A stretch of DNA of 6,324 bases from Flavobacteriales bacterium UBA5869 (lineage in GTDB: Bacteria; Bacteroidota; Bacteroidia; Flavobacteriales_D; Crocinitomicaceae): contig DJFP01000285.1 of NCBI GenBank assembly GCA_002432565.1, forward strand, positions 1 through 6,324. The letters are read 5' to 3'. The notes under the pieces are model-generated. The model was not told the DNA's origin and did no database searches. It was given only the letters and a program-made list of their open reading frames with translations. A program made the position numbers and the translations under genes. The first letter of the stretch is position 1; every line of letters begins with the position of its first letter. Below are positions 1 to 5,493 of this stretch, piece by piece.

Positions 1-128
1 ATCGACTGACAATGCATGGAACTGGAATAAGCTCCCGAATCAATTTTTACAGGTACATTCTCCAGCTCAAATCCGGGAAAGGAAACCAAATCCTTGCGCC
101 CGAGTATTTTCTTTTCCACTACCTCCAT
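1..128 (-). CDS. Retropepsin-like (RimK-associated, PF05618-type) protease, N-terminal part, cut by window edge
   Basis: The minus strand read from the ATG at 128-126 gives 42 complete codons without a stop before the window ends. The N-terminus has a short basic lead (MEVVEKKILGRKD), then a FPGFELENVPVKIDSGAYSS stretch ending in SMHC. A hydrophobic strand followed by K-I-D-S-G-A and a Ser-rich, His-containing turn is the signature of the family once called ATP-dependent zinc proteases, now regarded as retropepsin-like. D30-S31-G32 would be the catalytic Asp-Ser/Thr-Gly triplet. These proteins are often encoded next to rimK-type ATP-grasp glutamate ligases, so a rimK homologue beyond position 1 is a reasonable expectation, not seen here. 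The start is the only ATG in frame: the upstream frame runs to a stop at 176-174 without another. The call rests on a short motif, so the family is likely but not certain. Confidence 0.72.
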   Translation of the reverse strand, partial: MEVVEKKILGRKDLVSFPGFELENVPVKIDSGAYSSSMHCQS

Positions 129-258
129 ATTCTCGCTATCTTTGTAAAGAAGTTTGTTATTCGGTAATCGAAATTAGAAAAAAAGCGATTGAGATGAGAA
201 AAATGGCTTCAAATAAAAAAAAGTTAGGGTAAACTATCATAAAATGAAAAATTATTCC

Positions 259-266
259 TAATATTG
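259..266 (+). promoter_or_regulatory. Possible -7 element for rplS
   Basis: TAATATTG followed by CACCCCC matches the Bacteroidota sigma-A -7 consensus TAnnTTTG at seven of eight positions. The G/C-rich CACCC just after it resembles common flavobacterial start contexts. It lies 38 bases before the rplS ATG, giving a leader of about 30 bases. No clear TTG -33 element is visible at the expected distance. A second candidate, TATCTTTG at 137-144, matches the -7 consensus perfectly but would leave a leader of roughly 155 bases. Confidence 0.35.
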
Positions 267-304
267 CACCCCCAATTACGGGATAGTGAAAGAAAATTAG
301 AGTC

Positions 305-661
305 ATGGATTTTATCAGAGAGCTTCAAAAAGAACTAGTAGAATTGAAAGAATTCCCAGCATTCGGAGCTGGAGATACAGTTACTGTATCTTACAAAATT
401 AAAGAAGGAAACAAAGAGCGTATTCAGCAATTCCAGGGTGTTGTTTTACAACGTCGTGGTCAAGGTACAACTGAAACGTTTACAGTTCGCAAAATGTCAG
501 GAAACGTAGGTGTAGAGCGTATCTTCCCTATTTCATCTCCTTTCATCGATACAATTACAGTAAACAAGCGTGGAGCTGTACGTCGTGCACGTATCTTCTA
601 CTTCCGTGGTCTTACTGGTAAAGCAGCACGTATCAAAGAAAAAAGAAGCTTCTCTCACTAA
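305..661 (+). CDS. rplS: 50S ribosomal protein L19
   Basis: This 118-residue protein is a full-length bacterial L19, a component of the large subunit near the 30S-50S interface. Recognisable conserved segments are the N-terminal helix ([10 protein letters not shown]), [13 protein letters not shown] near residues 23-35, the [14 protein letters not shown] core, [16 protein letters not shown] and the basic C-terminus with [21 protein letters not shown]. The ATG at 305 begins exactly at the usual L19 N-terminus. No Shine-Dalgarno sequence precedes it, which is normal in Bacteroidota. Arginine codons are largely CGT, as expected for a highly expressed gene and unlike the more mixed codon use of its neighbours. 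The gene stands alone here: it is divergent from the protease gene on its left and closed by a strong terminator on its right. It is not preceded by trmD, rimM or rpsP as in the classical proteobacterial operon. Confidence 0.98.
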   Translation: MDFIRELQKELVELKEFPAFGAGDTVTVSYKIKEGNKERIQQFQGVVLQRRGQGTTETFTVRKMSGNVGVERIFPISSPFIDTITVNKRGAVRRARIFYFRGLTGKAARIKEKRSFSH

Positions 662-686
662 GTCGAAGATTATTCTCAATATACGA

Positions 687-720
687 CCCCGACTTCGCGC
701 TGCGAACGTCGGGGTTTTTT
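687..720 (+). terminator. Rho-independent terminator of rplS
   Basis: CCCCGAC (687-693) pairs with GTCGGGG (708-714). Inside it TTCGC (694-698) pairs with GCGAA (702-706), leaving a three-base loop and one bulged C at 707. Six T residues follow directly (715-720). The hairpin starts 25 bases after the rplS stop codon. A GC-rich stem with a T tract is a textbook intrinsic terminator. Confidence 0.93.
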
Positions 721-743
721 ATTGCCTAAACTTCAATGAAACT

Positions 744-785
744 AAATCCGTGAGCAAGCGATTAATCGCGTGTCTACACGGATTT
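744..785. repeat. Nested palindrome, REP/MITE-like
   Basis: AAATCCGTG (744-752) is perfectly complementary to CACGGATTT (777-785). Almost at the same centre lies the 12-base perfect palindrome GCGATTAATCGC (758-769). The structure is separate from the rplS terminator and has no T tract after its right arm suited to termination. The core resembles palindromic intergenic repeats built on a GCGATTAATCGC core seen in other bacteria. That comparison is from memory and needs a genome search. Confidence 0.6.
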
Positions 786-792
786 TCGGCAT

Positions 793-800
793 TAATTTTG
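793..800 (+). promoter_or_regulatory. Possible -7 element of the MepA-like lipoprotein gene
   Basis: TAATTTTG is a perfect match to the Bacteroidota -7 consensus TAnnTTTG, 15 bases before the ATG at 815. A transcript starting about seven bases downstream would have a leader of under ten bases. No convincing TTG -33 box is visible upstream, where the palindrome 744-785 lies, so the call is tentative. Confidence 0.35.
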
Positions 801-814
801 TTTAGTGGCTTTTC

Positions 815-1600
815 ATGAAATTGACTCCTATTATCTTACTTCTCCTGGTTATTCAATCCTGCAGCGGGCAAATTAAACCGACCGACAAAATGAAACCAAC
901 GGAACTTATTTCCGAACAGCCCGGATCAAATCCAATACTGGAATTGTATGAGCAATACCGGTATAAAACAGAGAACAGTGTTTCTTCCGGAACAGTCAGC
1001 AATGGCACTTTAAAGAACGGACGTATTTTTCCCTTCAAAGGTCCGAACTTCATTTACTTCGACACTACGAGCTACCTGAATAAACACGCTTTCACTCACG
1101 AAAAAGTAAACCGAACGGTTTTGGCTGCCTATCAGCAATTTGAGACACTGCTTCCTGCTTTTGAATTCGGACTAATGGAATGCTCCAATGAACACGGTGG
1201 AAAGATCTGGCCTCACAGAACGCATCAGAATGGATTGAGTGTAGACTTCATGTCGCCACTCATGAAAAACGGAGTTTCATGCACAGACTTCAACACCACA
1301 GGACTTTCACACTACCTGATGGATTTCGACCAGAACGGGATTTACATGGAAGACCCAACTTATTCAATCGACTTTAACCTAATGGCCCGGCACATTTTGA
1401 TCTTGAATGAAGAAGCAAAAAAACAAGGATTAAAGATCGAGAAAGTCATTCTGAAAATTGCACTCAAGGACAATCTGTTTGCGACCGAATACGGGAATAA
1501 ACTAAAAGCCAGCGGTATTTATTTTGCGACGAATCTGAGTGATTTGATTGACAGTCTGCATGACGATCATTATCACGTGGATTTTGATATTGTAAATTGA
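815..1600 (+). CDS. Lipoprotein LAS-family murein endopeptidase (MepA/M74-like)
   Basis: This 261-residue protein carries a lipoprotein signal: a hydrophobic stretch IILLLLVIQ followed by S15-C16, so it is probably exported and lipidated at C16. The catalytic signature is H134-R-T-H137-Q-N-G-L-S-V-D144, preceded by HGGKIWP, with a C-terminal H252-Y-H254. This matches MepA-type penicillin-insensitive murein endopeptidases (LAS metallopeptidases), where the second His, the Asp seven residues later and the last His of an HxH hold the zinc. The spacing here is identical (137 to 144). The expected role is cutting peptide cross-links in peptidoglycan in the periplasm, with substrate specificity unproven. 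MepA of enterobacteria is a soluble periplasmic protein, so lipid anchoring is a variation. The ATG at 815 is chosen because the signal peptide starts there. It converges with the toxin gene, 16 bases away, and no terminator hairpin is evident between them. Confidence 0.85.
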   Translation: MKLTPIILLLLVIQSCSGQIKPTDKMKPTELISEQPGSNPILELYEQYRYKTENSVSSGTVSNGTLKNGRIFPFKGPNFIYFDTTSYLNKHAFTHEKVNRTVLAAYQQFETLLPAFEFGLMECSNEHGGKIWPHRTHQNGLSVDFMSPLMKNGVSCTDFNTTGLSHYLMDFDQNGIYMEDPTYSIDFNLMARHILILNEEAKKQGLKIEKVILKIALKDNLFATEYGNKLKASGIYFATNLSDLIDSLHDDHYHVDFDIVN

Positions 1601-1616
1601 AATCAGACGTAATAAC

Positions 1617-1913
1617 TCATTTCTTTTTCCGCGGGTTCATCCTATTATCCCAAAAGGTAACCAACGTAATCGTTGATTTATTCGTAATCCGATAATACAA
1701 AGTGCTATGTGGGTGAATCACAGCTTTTCTGACCGACTTGTAATTCTTAACTTTAGATACAGGATAAAGTTTTGGATGAGACTGAATGACAAATAAAACC
1801 TCATAGGATTTTAGGACAAAATCATCCACTTCTTTTTGAGTAAATTTTTCAAGAATATAAGCACAGATCTGATCAAACGAATCATCAGCCTTGTCTGTCC
1901 AAACAATCTGCAT
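1617..1913 (-). CDS. ParE/RelE-superfamily toxin
   Basis: This 98-residue basic protein has the layout of RelE/ParE toxins: an N-terminal strand (MQIVWTDKA), two helices covering about residues 9-45, then a C-terminal sheet with SVRKAVIHPHSTLYYRI (60-76), TITLVTFWDNRMNP (81-94) and a basic tail RKKK. The F-W-D-N-R-x-N-P ending is characteristic of ParE-like members from Bacteroidota. Family members poison either DNA gyrase (ParE) or translation (RelE), and sequence alone does not tell which. The gene follows its antitoxin with a one-base overlap: the final A of the antitoxin's TAA is the A of this ATG, so translation is very likely coupled. It is full length with no frameshift, so the module looks intact. 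Confidence 0.85.
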   Translation of the reverse strand: MQIVWTDKADDSFDQICAYILEKFTQKEVDDFVLKSYEVLFVIQSHPKLYPVSKVKNYKSVRKAVIHPHSTLYYRITNKSTITLVTFWDNRMNPRKKK

Positions 1914-2167
1914 TATAACTTTAAATGAGGAAACTGTTTACGGTGTTTCGCAAGGATTTGATCATGCGATTTTACCTTCCCGGAAGATTCTTGTTTCAGT
2001 CCTTCCAATATTGCTTCTTCTTCTTCTTTACTCAAAGCTTCAGCCCAATCACTCTCAGGAAGTTCTTTATTACCAGAAAGAAAAGCATAAACAGCACTTA
2101 GAGTAGTATTGTCATTGATACTCTCAATCATTTTATGCAAGTCCAATCTTAATTCCGCTGTGCTCAT
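1913..2167 (-). CDS. Antitoxin of ParE/RelE-type module
   Basis: This 84-residue acidic protein begins MSTAELRLDL and continues with helical segments (HKMIESINDNTTLSAVYAFL), an acidic patch around residues 47-60 (SKEEEEAILEGLKQ) and a tail SSGKVKSHDQILAKHRKQFP. The MSTAEL start, the Glu-rich middle and the GKVxSHxxxxxxH end are typical of small antitoxins paired with ParE-like toxins in Bacteroidota. The N-terminal part probably dimerises or binds DNA and the C-terminal part wraps the toxin. That division is inferred from the family. The frame stays open to 2242, but the added 25 residues are translated promoter-like sequence, so the start at 2167 is preferred. Autorepression is usual for such pairs. 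A candidate operator palindrome lies just upstream. Confidence 0.82.
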   Translation of the reverse strand: MSTAELRLDLHKMIESINDNTTLSAVYAFLSGNKELPESDWAEALSKEEEEAILEGLKQESSGKVKSHDQILAKHRKQFPHLKL

Positions 2168-2172
2168 ATTCT

Positions 2173-2221
2173 CAAAGATAAGAAGAAAAGTTTTATAGTT
2201 TCGAAACAAAAAAGTTGTCAA
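2173..2221 (-). promoter_or_regulatory. Toxin-antitoxin promoter region with palindromic operator
   Basis: Three elements stand out, all read on the minus strand. TATCTTTG (2180-2173) is a perfect Bacteroidota -7 box ending five bases before the antitoxin ATG, which would make the transcript almost leaderless. Farther up, TTGACA (2221-2216) and TATAAA (2197-2192) are separated by 18 bases, like a classical sigma-70 promoter. Between those two sits the perfect 10-base palindrome GTTTCGAAAC (2198-2207), a plausible operator for autorepression by the antitoxin or the complex. Which promoter is used cannot be decided from sequence. Confidence 0.4.
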
Positions 2222-2333
2222 TTGCTTTTTAAGACCATTCAATCAATCAAACCAAACCTTCCAATCTTTTCAACTCACGGTTCCATTAAACCTTTTAACT
2301 TTCCGGTTGTACAACTTCTCTCAATCCGAAAAC

Positions 2334-3233
2334 ATGAAGATCATTTTCCCGCTTCTTTTCTTTTTCAGCCTAAACATATCTGCTCAATCAGATACTACCC
2401 GCATCAAAGAATTGTTGATTGAACTCACCAAAACATCCAAGCCGCGCAATTATCAAAATCCCGATCAACTTAACGAAACAGCCGCATTCATTTTCAGTTA
2501 TTTCAGGCAGTATGCAGATACCGTTTTTTATCAAACATACCTGGTGAACGGAATCACTTATGGAAATGTCGTGGCTCGATTCGGTGATACTATTCATGAA
2601 CGTTTGGTGATCGGAGCGCATTACGATGTATGCGGCAACCAGGAAGGTGCCGATGATAACGCTTCAGGGATCATAGGTTTACTGGAAATTGCACGTTTGT
2701 TGAAAACACAAAAACAACATAAGAACATTGAACTCGTTGCCTATACACTGGAAGAGCCACCGTTTTTCCGCACGGAATACATGGGATCTTACATTCATGC
2801 ACAGTCACTCAAACAATCTCATGCGAAGATTTCCGGGATGATCTGCCTGGAAATGATCGGGTATTTCAAAGAGGAGAAACACACACAGGATTACCCTATA
2901 GGATTCCTGAAACTATTTTACGGTTCGCGCGGAAACTATATCACAGTTGTCAACAAATTCAGCAAAGGAAAAACTGCCCGGAAATTCACCAAATACATGG
3001 ACCATTTTACACAGCTTCCTGTCAAGAAATTCAACGGTCCGAAATCACTAACCGGCATAGACTTTTCGGATCATTTGAACTACTGGAAAATGGGATTCAG
3101 TGCGTGTATGGTCACAGACACAGCTTTTTACCGGAACAAGAATTACCACCAGAAAACTGATGAGATGGGAACCCTGAATATTTCCAAAATGGCAAAGGTC
3201 ATTGACGGCATTTTTTTCAGTATCTTAGCGTAA
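2334..3233 (+). CDS. Secreted M28-family zinc peptidase
   Basis: Reading from the ATG at 2334 gives 299 residues with a clear Sec signal peptide, MKIIFPLLFFFSLNISA, probably cut before Q18. The M28 (aminopeptidase Y/glutaminyl-cyclase-like) metal signature is complete: H96-Y-D98, GADDNASG with D108 as bridging zinc ligand, E140-E141 as general base plus ligand, E173 in CLEMIGY where many relatives have Asp, and H272 in NYHQKTDE. SDHLNYW at 245-251 is the usual loop before the last ligand. The enzyme should remove N-terminal residues from peptides, or less likely cyclise N-terminal Gln, outside the cytoplasm. A TTG at 2307 would add nine residues ahead of the signal peptide and is rejected as start. 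No sorting domain follows the catalytic domain, so it is probably periplasmic or released. It is the first gene of a pair with the Kazal inhibitor and divergent from the toxin-antitoxin module. Confidence 0.9.
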   Translation: MKIIFPLLFFFSLNISAQSDTTRIKELLIELTKTSKPRNYQNPDQLNETAAFIFSYFRQYADTVFYQTYLVNGITYGNVVARFGDTIHERLVIGAHYDVCGNQEGADDNASGIIGLLEIARLLKTQKQHKNIELVAYTLEEPPFFRTEYMGSYIHAQSLKQSHAKISGMICLEMIGYFKEEKHTQDYPIGFLKLFYGSRGNYITVVNKFSKGKTARKFTKYMDHFTQLPVKKFNGPKSLTGIDFSDHLNYWKMGFSACMVTDTAFYRNKNYHQKTDEMGTLNISKMAKVIDGIFFSILA

Positions 3234-3244
3234 ATTCACGGATT

Positions 3245-3460
3245 ATGAAACTAGTGATATTCGCTTCGATATTAGCCGTTGGTGCTTCGGCTAAAAGCTG
3301 TAATAAAACAGAAGACTGCAAAGAAAAAGTAAAAGAGGATTGTGTCTGCACCATGCAGTATGATCCGGTTTGCGGATGCAACAATAAAACGTATTCCAAC
3401 GCCTGCACTGCACAATGTCATGGAATTACGAAATATGTGAAAGGGGAATGCCCGAATTAA
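3245..3460 (+). CDS. Small exported Kazal-type serine protease inhibitor
   Basis: This 71-residue protein has an export signal (MKLVIFASILAVGASA) and a Cys-rich body. The stretch CVCTMQYDPVCGCNNKTYSN (33-52), then AC, QC and a final GEC, is a Kazal fold signature with canonical cysteines at 35, 43, 54, 58 and 69 and the conserved Tyr in KTYSN. By alignment with ovomucoid-type domains, M37-Q38 would be the P1-P1' reactive bond. A Met at P1 suggests chymotrypsin-, elastase- or subtilisin-like targets, which is inference. Nine cysteines are present in total (19, 25, 33, 35, 43, 45, 54, 58, 69). C19 follows A-K-S and may be a non-standard lipobox, which would leave eight for four disulfides. The gene starts 11 bases after the M28 peptidase stop and is almost certainly cotranscribed with it. 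Confidence 0.87.
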   Translation: MKLVIFASILAVGASAKSCNKTEDCKEKVKEDCVCTMQYDPVCGCNNKTYSNACTAQCHGITKYVKGECPN

Positions 3461-3530
3461 TTATCAATTATGAAATGGAATAATTATCAAGCTACGATTC
3501 GGATGCCGAAAGCTTGATAATTGACAATTA
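3458..3530. repeat. Nested inverted-repeat cluster and long hairpin
   Basis: AATTATCAAGCT (3482-3493) is perfectly complementary to AGCTTGATAATT (3511-3522). Inside it TTCGG (3498-3502) pairs with CCGAA (3506-3510), with loop ATG and a four-base left bulge. The arm motif TAATTATCAA also occurs directly repeated at 3458-3467, and a one-mismatch inverted copy TTGACAATTA is at 3521-3530. No T tract follows on either strand, so it is not a standard terminator. It fills the gap between the Kazal gene and the NTF2-GNAT-nitrilase operon and may be a processing or attenuation structure or a small mobile-element remnant. Confidence 0.7.
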
Positions 3531-3548
3531 TTGAATTTATCATTTAAT

Positions 3549-3950
3549 ATGACAAGTTTACAAATCGTAAAAGCGTATTACGACGCATTCAATGCCAGAA
3601 ACTGGGACGAAATGTTGTCCTTAGTCGACGAAAATATCAAACACGAGCCCAACCAGGGAACACCCCGTATCGGGAAAAAACTCTTTACCGAATTCATGCA
3701 TCACATGGATACCAGTTATTCCGAAACATTGAAAGATATGGTGCTCTTTTCGTCCGAAACAGAAGGACGTATTGCCGCTGAATTCGTGGTTCACGGAACC
3801 TATAAAAAAGCGGAAGAAGGTTTACCTCCGGCACACAGACAAACATACGTGCTCCCGGCAGCTGCATTTTTAGAAGTAAAAGGAGGGAAAATAAGCCGTG
3901 TAGCCACGTATTACAACCTGGAATTATGGATCGAACTGGTTTCCAAATAA
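3549..3950 (+). CDS. NTF2/SnoaL-like ketosteroid isomerase-related protein
   Basis: This 133-residue cytoplasmic protein starts MTSLQIVKAYYDAFNARNWD, the first-helix pattern of NTF2-like folds. It continues with HEPNQGTPRIGKKLFTEFM (32-50), EFVVHGTYKKAEEGLPPA (78-95), QTYVLPAAAFLEVKGGKI (98-115) and the terminal strand SRVATYYNLELWI (116-128). This matches the small ketosteroid-isomerase-related family described mainly from Proteobacteria (TIGR02096-like, from memory). The fold makes a hydrophobic pocket used by isomerases, epoxide hydrolases and cyclases, but the substrate here is unknown. ATG 3549 is preferred over the in-frame TTG at 3531, which would read through the inverted-repeat region. 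The last 25 bases overlap the GNAT gene in another frame, so the three genes 3549-5463 form one operon and probably one pathway. Confidence 0.88.
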   Translation: MTSLQIVKAYYDAFNARNWDEMLSLVDENIKHEPNQGTPRIGKKLFTEFMHHMDTSYSETLKDMVLFSSETEGRIAAEFVVHGTYKKAEEGLPPAHRQTYVLPAAAFLEVKGGKISRVATYYNLELWIELVSK

Positions 3951-4543
3951 AGGTGGATCAATTACATTACGAATCCGTTACTGGGCCGGATATTGCAAAA
4001 CTGATCCCACAATTGGGACAATTGCGCATCCGCGTTTTTTACGATTTCCCCTATTTGTATGAAGGCTCACAAGAATACGAAGAAAACTACCTGCAGGTTT
4101 ATACCAAAAATCCGTTGAGCATTGCTTTTGGCGTGTTTGATGGTGAACAACTTGTAGGTGCAGCCACTGGAATGCCTTTAATCGCTGAATCGAAAGAAAT
4201 ACAGCAGCCATTTTTGGACAGCAGAATGAATATCGGCGAAATCTTCTATTTCGGAGAAAGTATTTTACTCGATACATACCGGGGTCGTGGAATAGGACAT
4301 CTCTTTTTTGATGTCCGCGAAAAATATGCTTTGGAAAACGGATTTACAACAACCGCTTTCTGCTCGGTTATCCGACCGGAGGACCATACGCTTCGGCCGG
4401 CTGCTTACCGTCCGAACGATGGTTTTTGGACGAAACGCGGGTACAAAAAGCAGGATTATTCCTGCCGCATGGCATGGCTCGACAGGAACGAAACGCAGGA
4501 AACTGAAAAAGAACTGATTTTTTGGACCAAAGAATGGAAGTAA
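3926..4543 (+). CDS. GNAT-family N-acetyltransferase
   Basis: The product has 205 residues if the ATG at 3926 is used. The acetyl-CoA pyrophosphate-binding motif is R119-G-R-G-I-G124 in LLDTYRGRGIGHLFFDVREK, followed by the helix FFDVREKYALENGF. The N-terminal half contains LRIRVFYDFPYLYEG (33-47), a signature of a subgroup found beside NTF2-like and nitrilase-type genes, and the C-terminal half has RPNDGFWTKRGYKK (162-175). It should transfer an acetyl group from acetyl-CoA to an amine, with substrate unknown. The start is uncertain. ATG 3926 overlaps the upstream gene by 25 bases. A GTG at 3953, two bases after that gene's stop, would give 196 residues and a more typical short N-terminus. 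The 3' end overlaps the nitrilase gene by 10 bases, implying coupled translation. Confidence 0.88.
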   Translation: MDRTGFQIKVDQLHYESVTGPDIAKLIPQLGQLRIRVFYDFPYLYEGSQEYEENYLQVYTKNPLSIAFGVFDGEQLVGAATGMPLIAESKEIQQPFLDSRMNIGEIFYFGESILLDTYRGRGIGHLFFDVREKYALENGFTTTAFCSVIRPEDHTLRPAAYRPNDGFWTKRGYKKQDYSCRMAWLDRNETQETEKELIFWTKEWK

Positions 4544-5463
4544 GAATTGCATTGGCACAATACCCGATCGCATTCCATCAATCATTGGAAGATTGGAAAA
4601 AACACACCGAAAATTGGATTATAGAGGCGTGCTCTCAAGGCGCTCAAATCCTGGTATTTCCCGAATACGGAAGCATGGAATTAACTTCTCTGTTTTCAGA
4701 AGCAGTGAGAAATGATTTGAAACTTCAGATCGATCATATGCAGGAGTTTCTGCCCTATTTCATCGAATCGTTCCGGGAATTTGCTCAGAAATACCAATGC
4801 GTCATCGTTGCACCGAGCTTCCCGGTTGATTTGGGAGAAAAAACCGTAAACCGCTGCTTTGTCTTTACCGAAAACACCTTTTCCCACCAGGACAAACATT
4901 TTATGACCCGTTTCGAAGATGAATCCTGGGGAATTTCGAGCTCCGACGGAGCTTTGCGGGTATTCGACACCCGGTTCGGGAAATTTGGCATTCAGATTTG
5001 TTTCGATATCGAGTTTCCGATTGGAGGTCATTTATTAGCAGAAGCCGGGGCCGAGTTTATTTTGGTTCCTTCCTGCACGGAAACCCTGAAAGGCGCGACA
5101 CGCGTGCACATCGGCGCTCGGGCAAGAGCCATGGAGCAGCAACTGTTTACCTGTGTTTCTCAAACAATCGGAGAAGCGTTGTGGTCACCGGCAGTCGATA
5201 TCAATTACGGTTACACGGCCTTCTACTCCTCACCGGACGGCGATTTCGACGATGAAGGAATTCTTGCAAAAGAAAAAGCACAGCAATCCGGCTGGCTGAT
5301 TGAAACACTGGACCTTTCTAAAAATGCTGAAATTCGCGAGAACGGGCAGGTTTTGAATTTCAAACACAGTCAAAAACTGGAAATTCGGGATGAATCTTGT
5401 TTTGTAGAGGTCATTTCTTTGAAACAGAATGAGAAAATGGAACCTGTTTCGCAATCAATCTAA
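4534..5463 (+). CDS. Carbon-nitrogen hydrolase (nitrilase superfamily, Rim1-like)
   Basis: This 309-residue protein has the complete nitrilase-superfamily triad: E44 in VFPEYGSME, K121 in HQDKHFMTRFE and the nucleophile C156 in QICFDIEFP. A further conserved acid (E128 or E130) sits nearby. The N-terminus VRIALAQYPI is the usual first beta strand of the alpha-beta-beta-alpha fold. The sequence resembles the uncharacterised Rim1-like subgroup, some members of which are fused to a GNAT domain in one polypeptide. Here the GNAT is a separate gene that overlaps by 10 bases. The likely reaction is amide hydrolysis (or acyl transfer) of a small cytoplasmic metabolite, with no signal peptide present. 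ATG 4534 is chosen over a TTG at 4522 because the conserved strand begins directly after it. The last 20 residues are polar and probably disordered. Confidence 0.92.
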   Translation: MEVRIALAQYPIAFHQSLEDWKKHTENWIIEACSQGAQILVFPEYGSMELTSLFSEAVRNDLKLQIDHMQEFLPYFIESFREFAQKYQCVIVAPSFPVDLGEKTVNRCFVFTENTFSHQDKHFMTRFEDESWGISSSDGALRVFDTRFGKFGIQICFDIEFPIGGHLLAEAGAEFILVPSCTETLKGATRVHIGARARAMEQQLFTCVSQTIGEALWSPAVDINYGYTAFYSSPDGDFDDEGILAKEKAQQSGWLIETLDLSKNAEIRENGQVLNFKHSQKLEIRDESCFVEVISLKQNEKMEPVSQSI

Positions 5464-5468
5464 TCAAT

Positions 5469-5476
5469 TATCTTTA
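5469..5476 (+). promoter_or_regulatory. Possible -7 element for the MlaD-like lipoprotein gene
   Basis: TATCTTTA matches the Bacteroidota -7 consensus TAnnTTTG at seven of eight positions. It sits in the 30-base gap after the nitrilase gene, 18 bases before the ATG at 5494. No clear -33 TTG is seen. It would allow the MlaD genes to be transcribed apart from the operon before them. Confidence 0.3.
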
Positions 5477-5493
5477 CGTCCAAATACGTTGAA

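Noticed and set aside
570..818. Open frame of 82 codons running from inside rplS through its terminator
   Set aside because: It reads through the intrinsic terminator hairpin and the nested palindrome, overlaps rplS in another frame and shows no recognisable domain.
1891..2106. Plus-strand open frame of 71 codons opposite the antitoxin
   Set aside because: It is the complement of the convincing antitoxin and toxin genes and has no family signature.
2168..2242. 25-residue N-terminal extension of the antitoxin
   Set aside because: The added segment covers the palindrome and promoter-like boxes, and antitoxins of this type normally begin with the MSTAEL motif at 2167.
2306..2315. Perfect palindrome GTTGTACAAC before the M28 peptidase gene
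   Set aside because: Ten-base palindromes are expected by chance at this scale and there is no repeat copy or adjacent regulator to support an operator.
3482..3522. Reading the hairpin as an intrinsic terminator of the Kazal gene
   Set aside because: The right arm is followed by GACAATTATTG rather than a T tract, and the opposite strand also lacks one.
4265..4585. Minus-strand open frame of 106 codons over the GNAT/nitrilase junction
   Set aside because: It lies opposite two genes with strong family motifs, and its translation is low-complexity with no domain.
4998..5255. Plus-strand Arg/Ser-rich frame of 85 codons inside the nitrilase gene
   Set aside because: It is an alternative frame over the catalytic core of a clear nitrilase-superfamily gene and has the biased composition typical of shadows.
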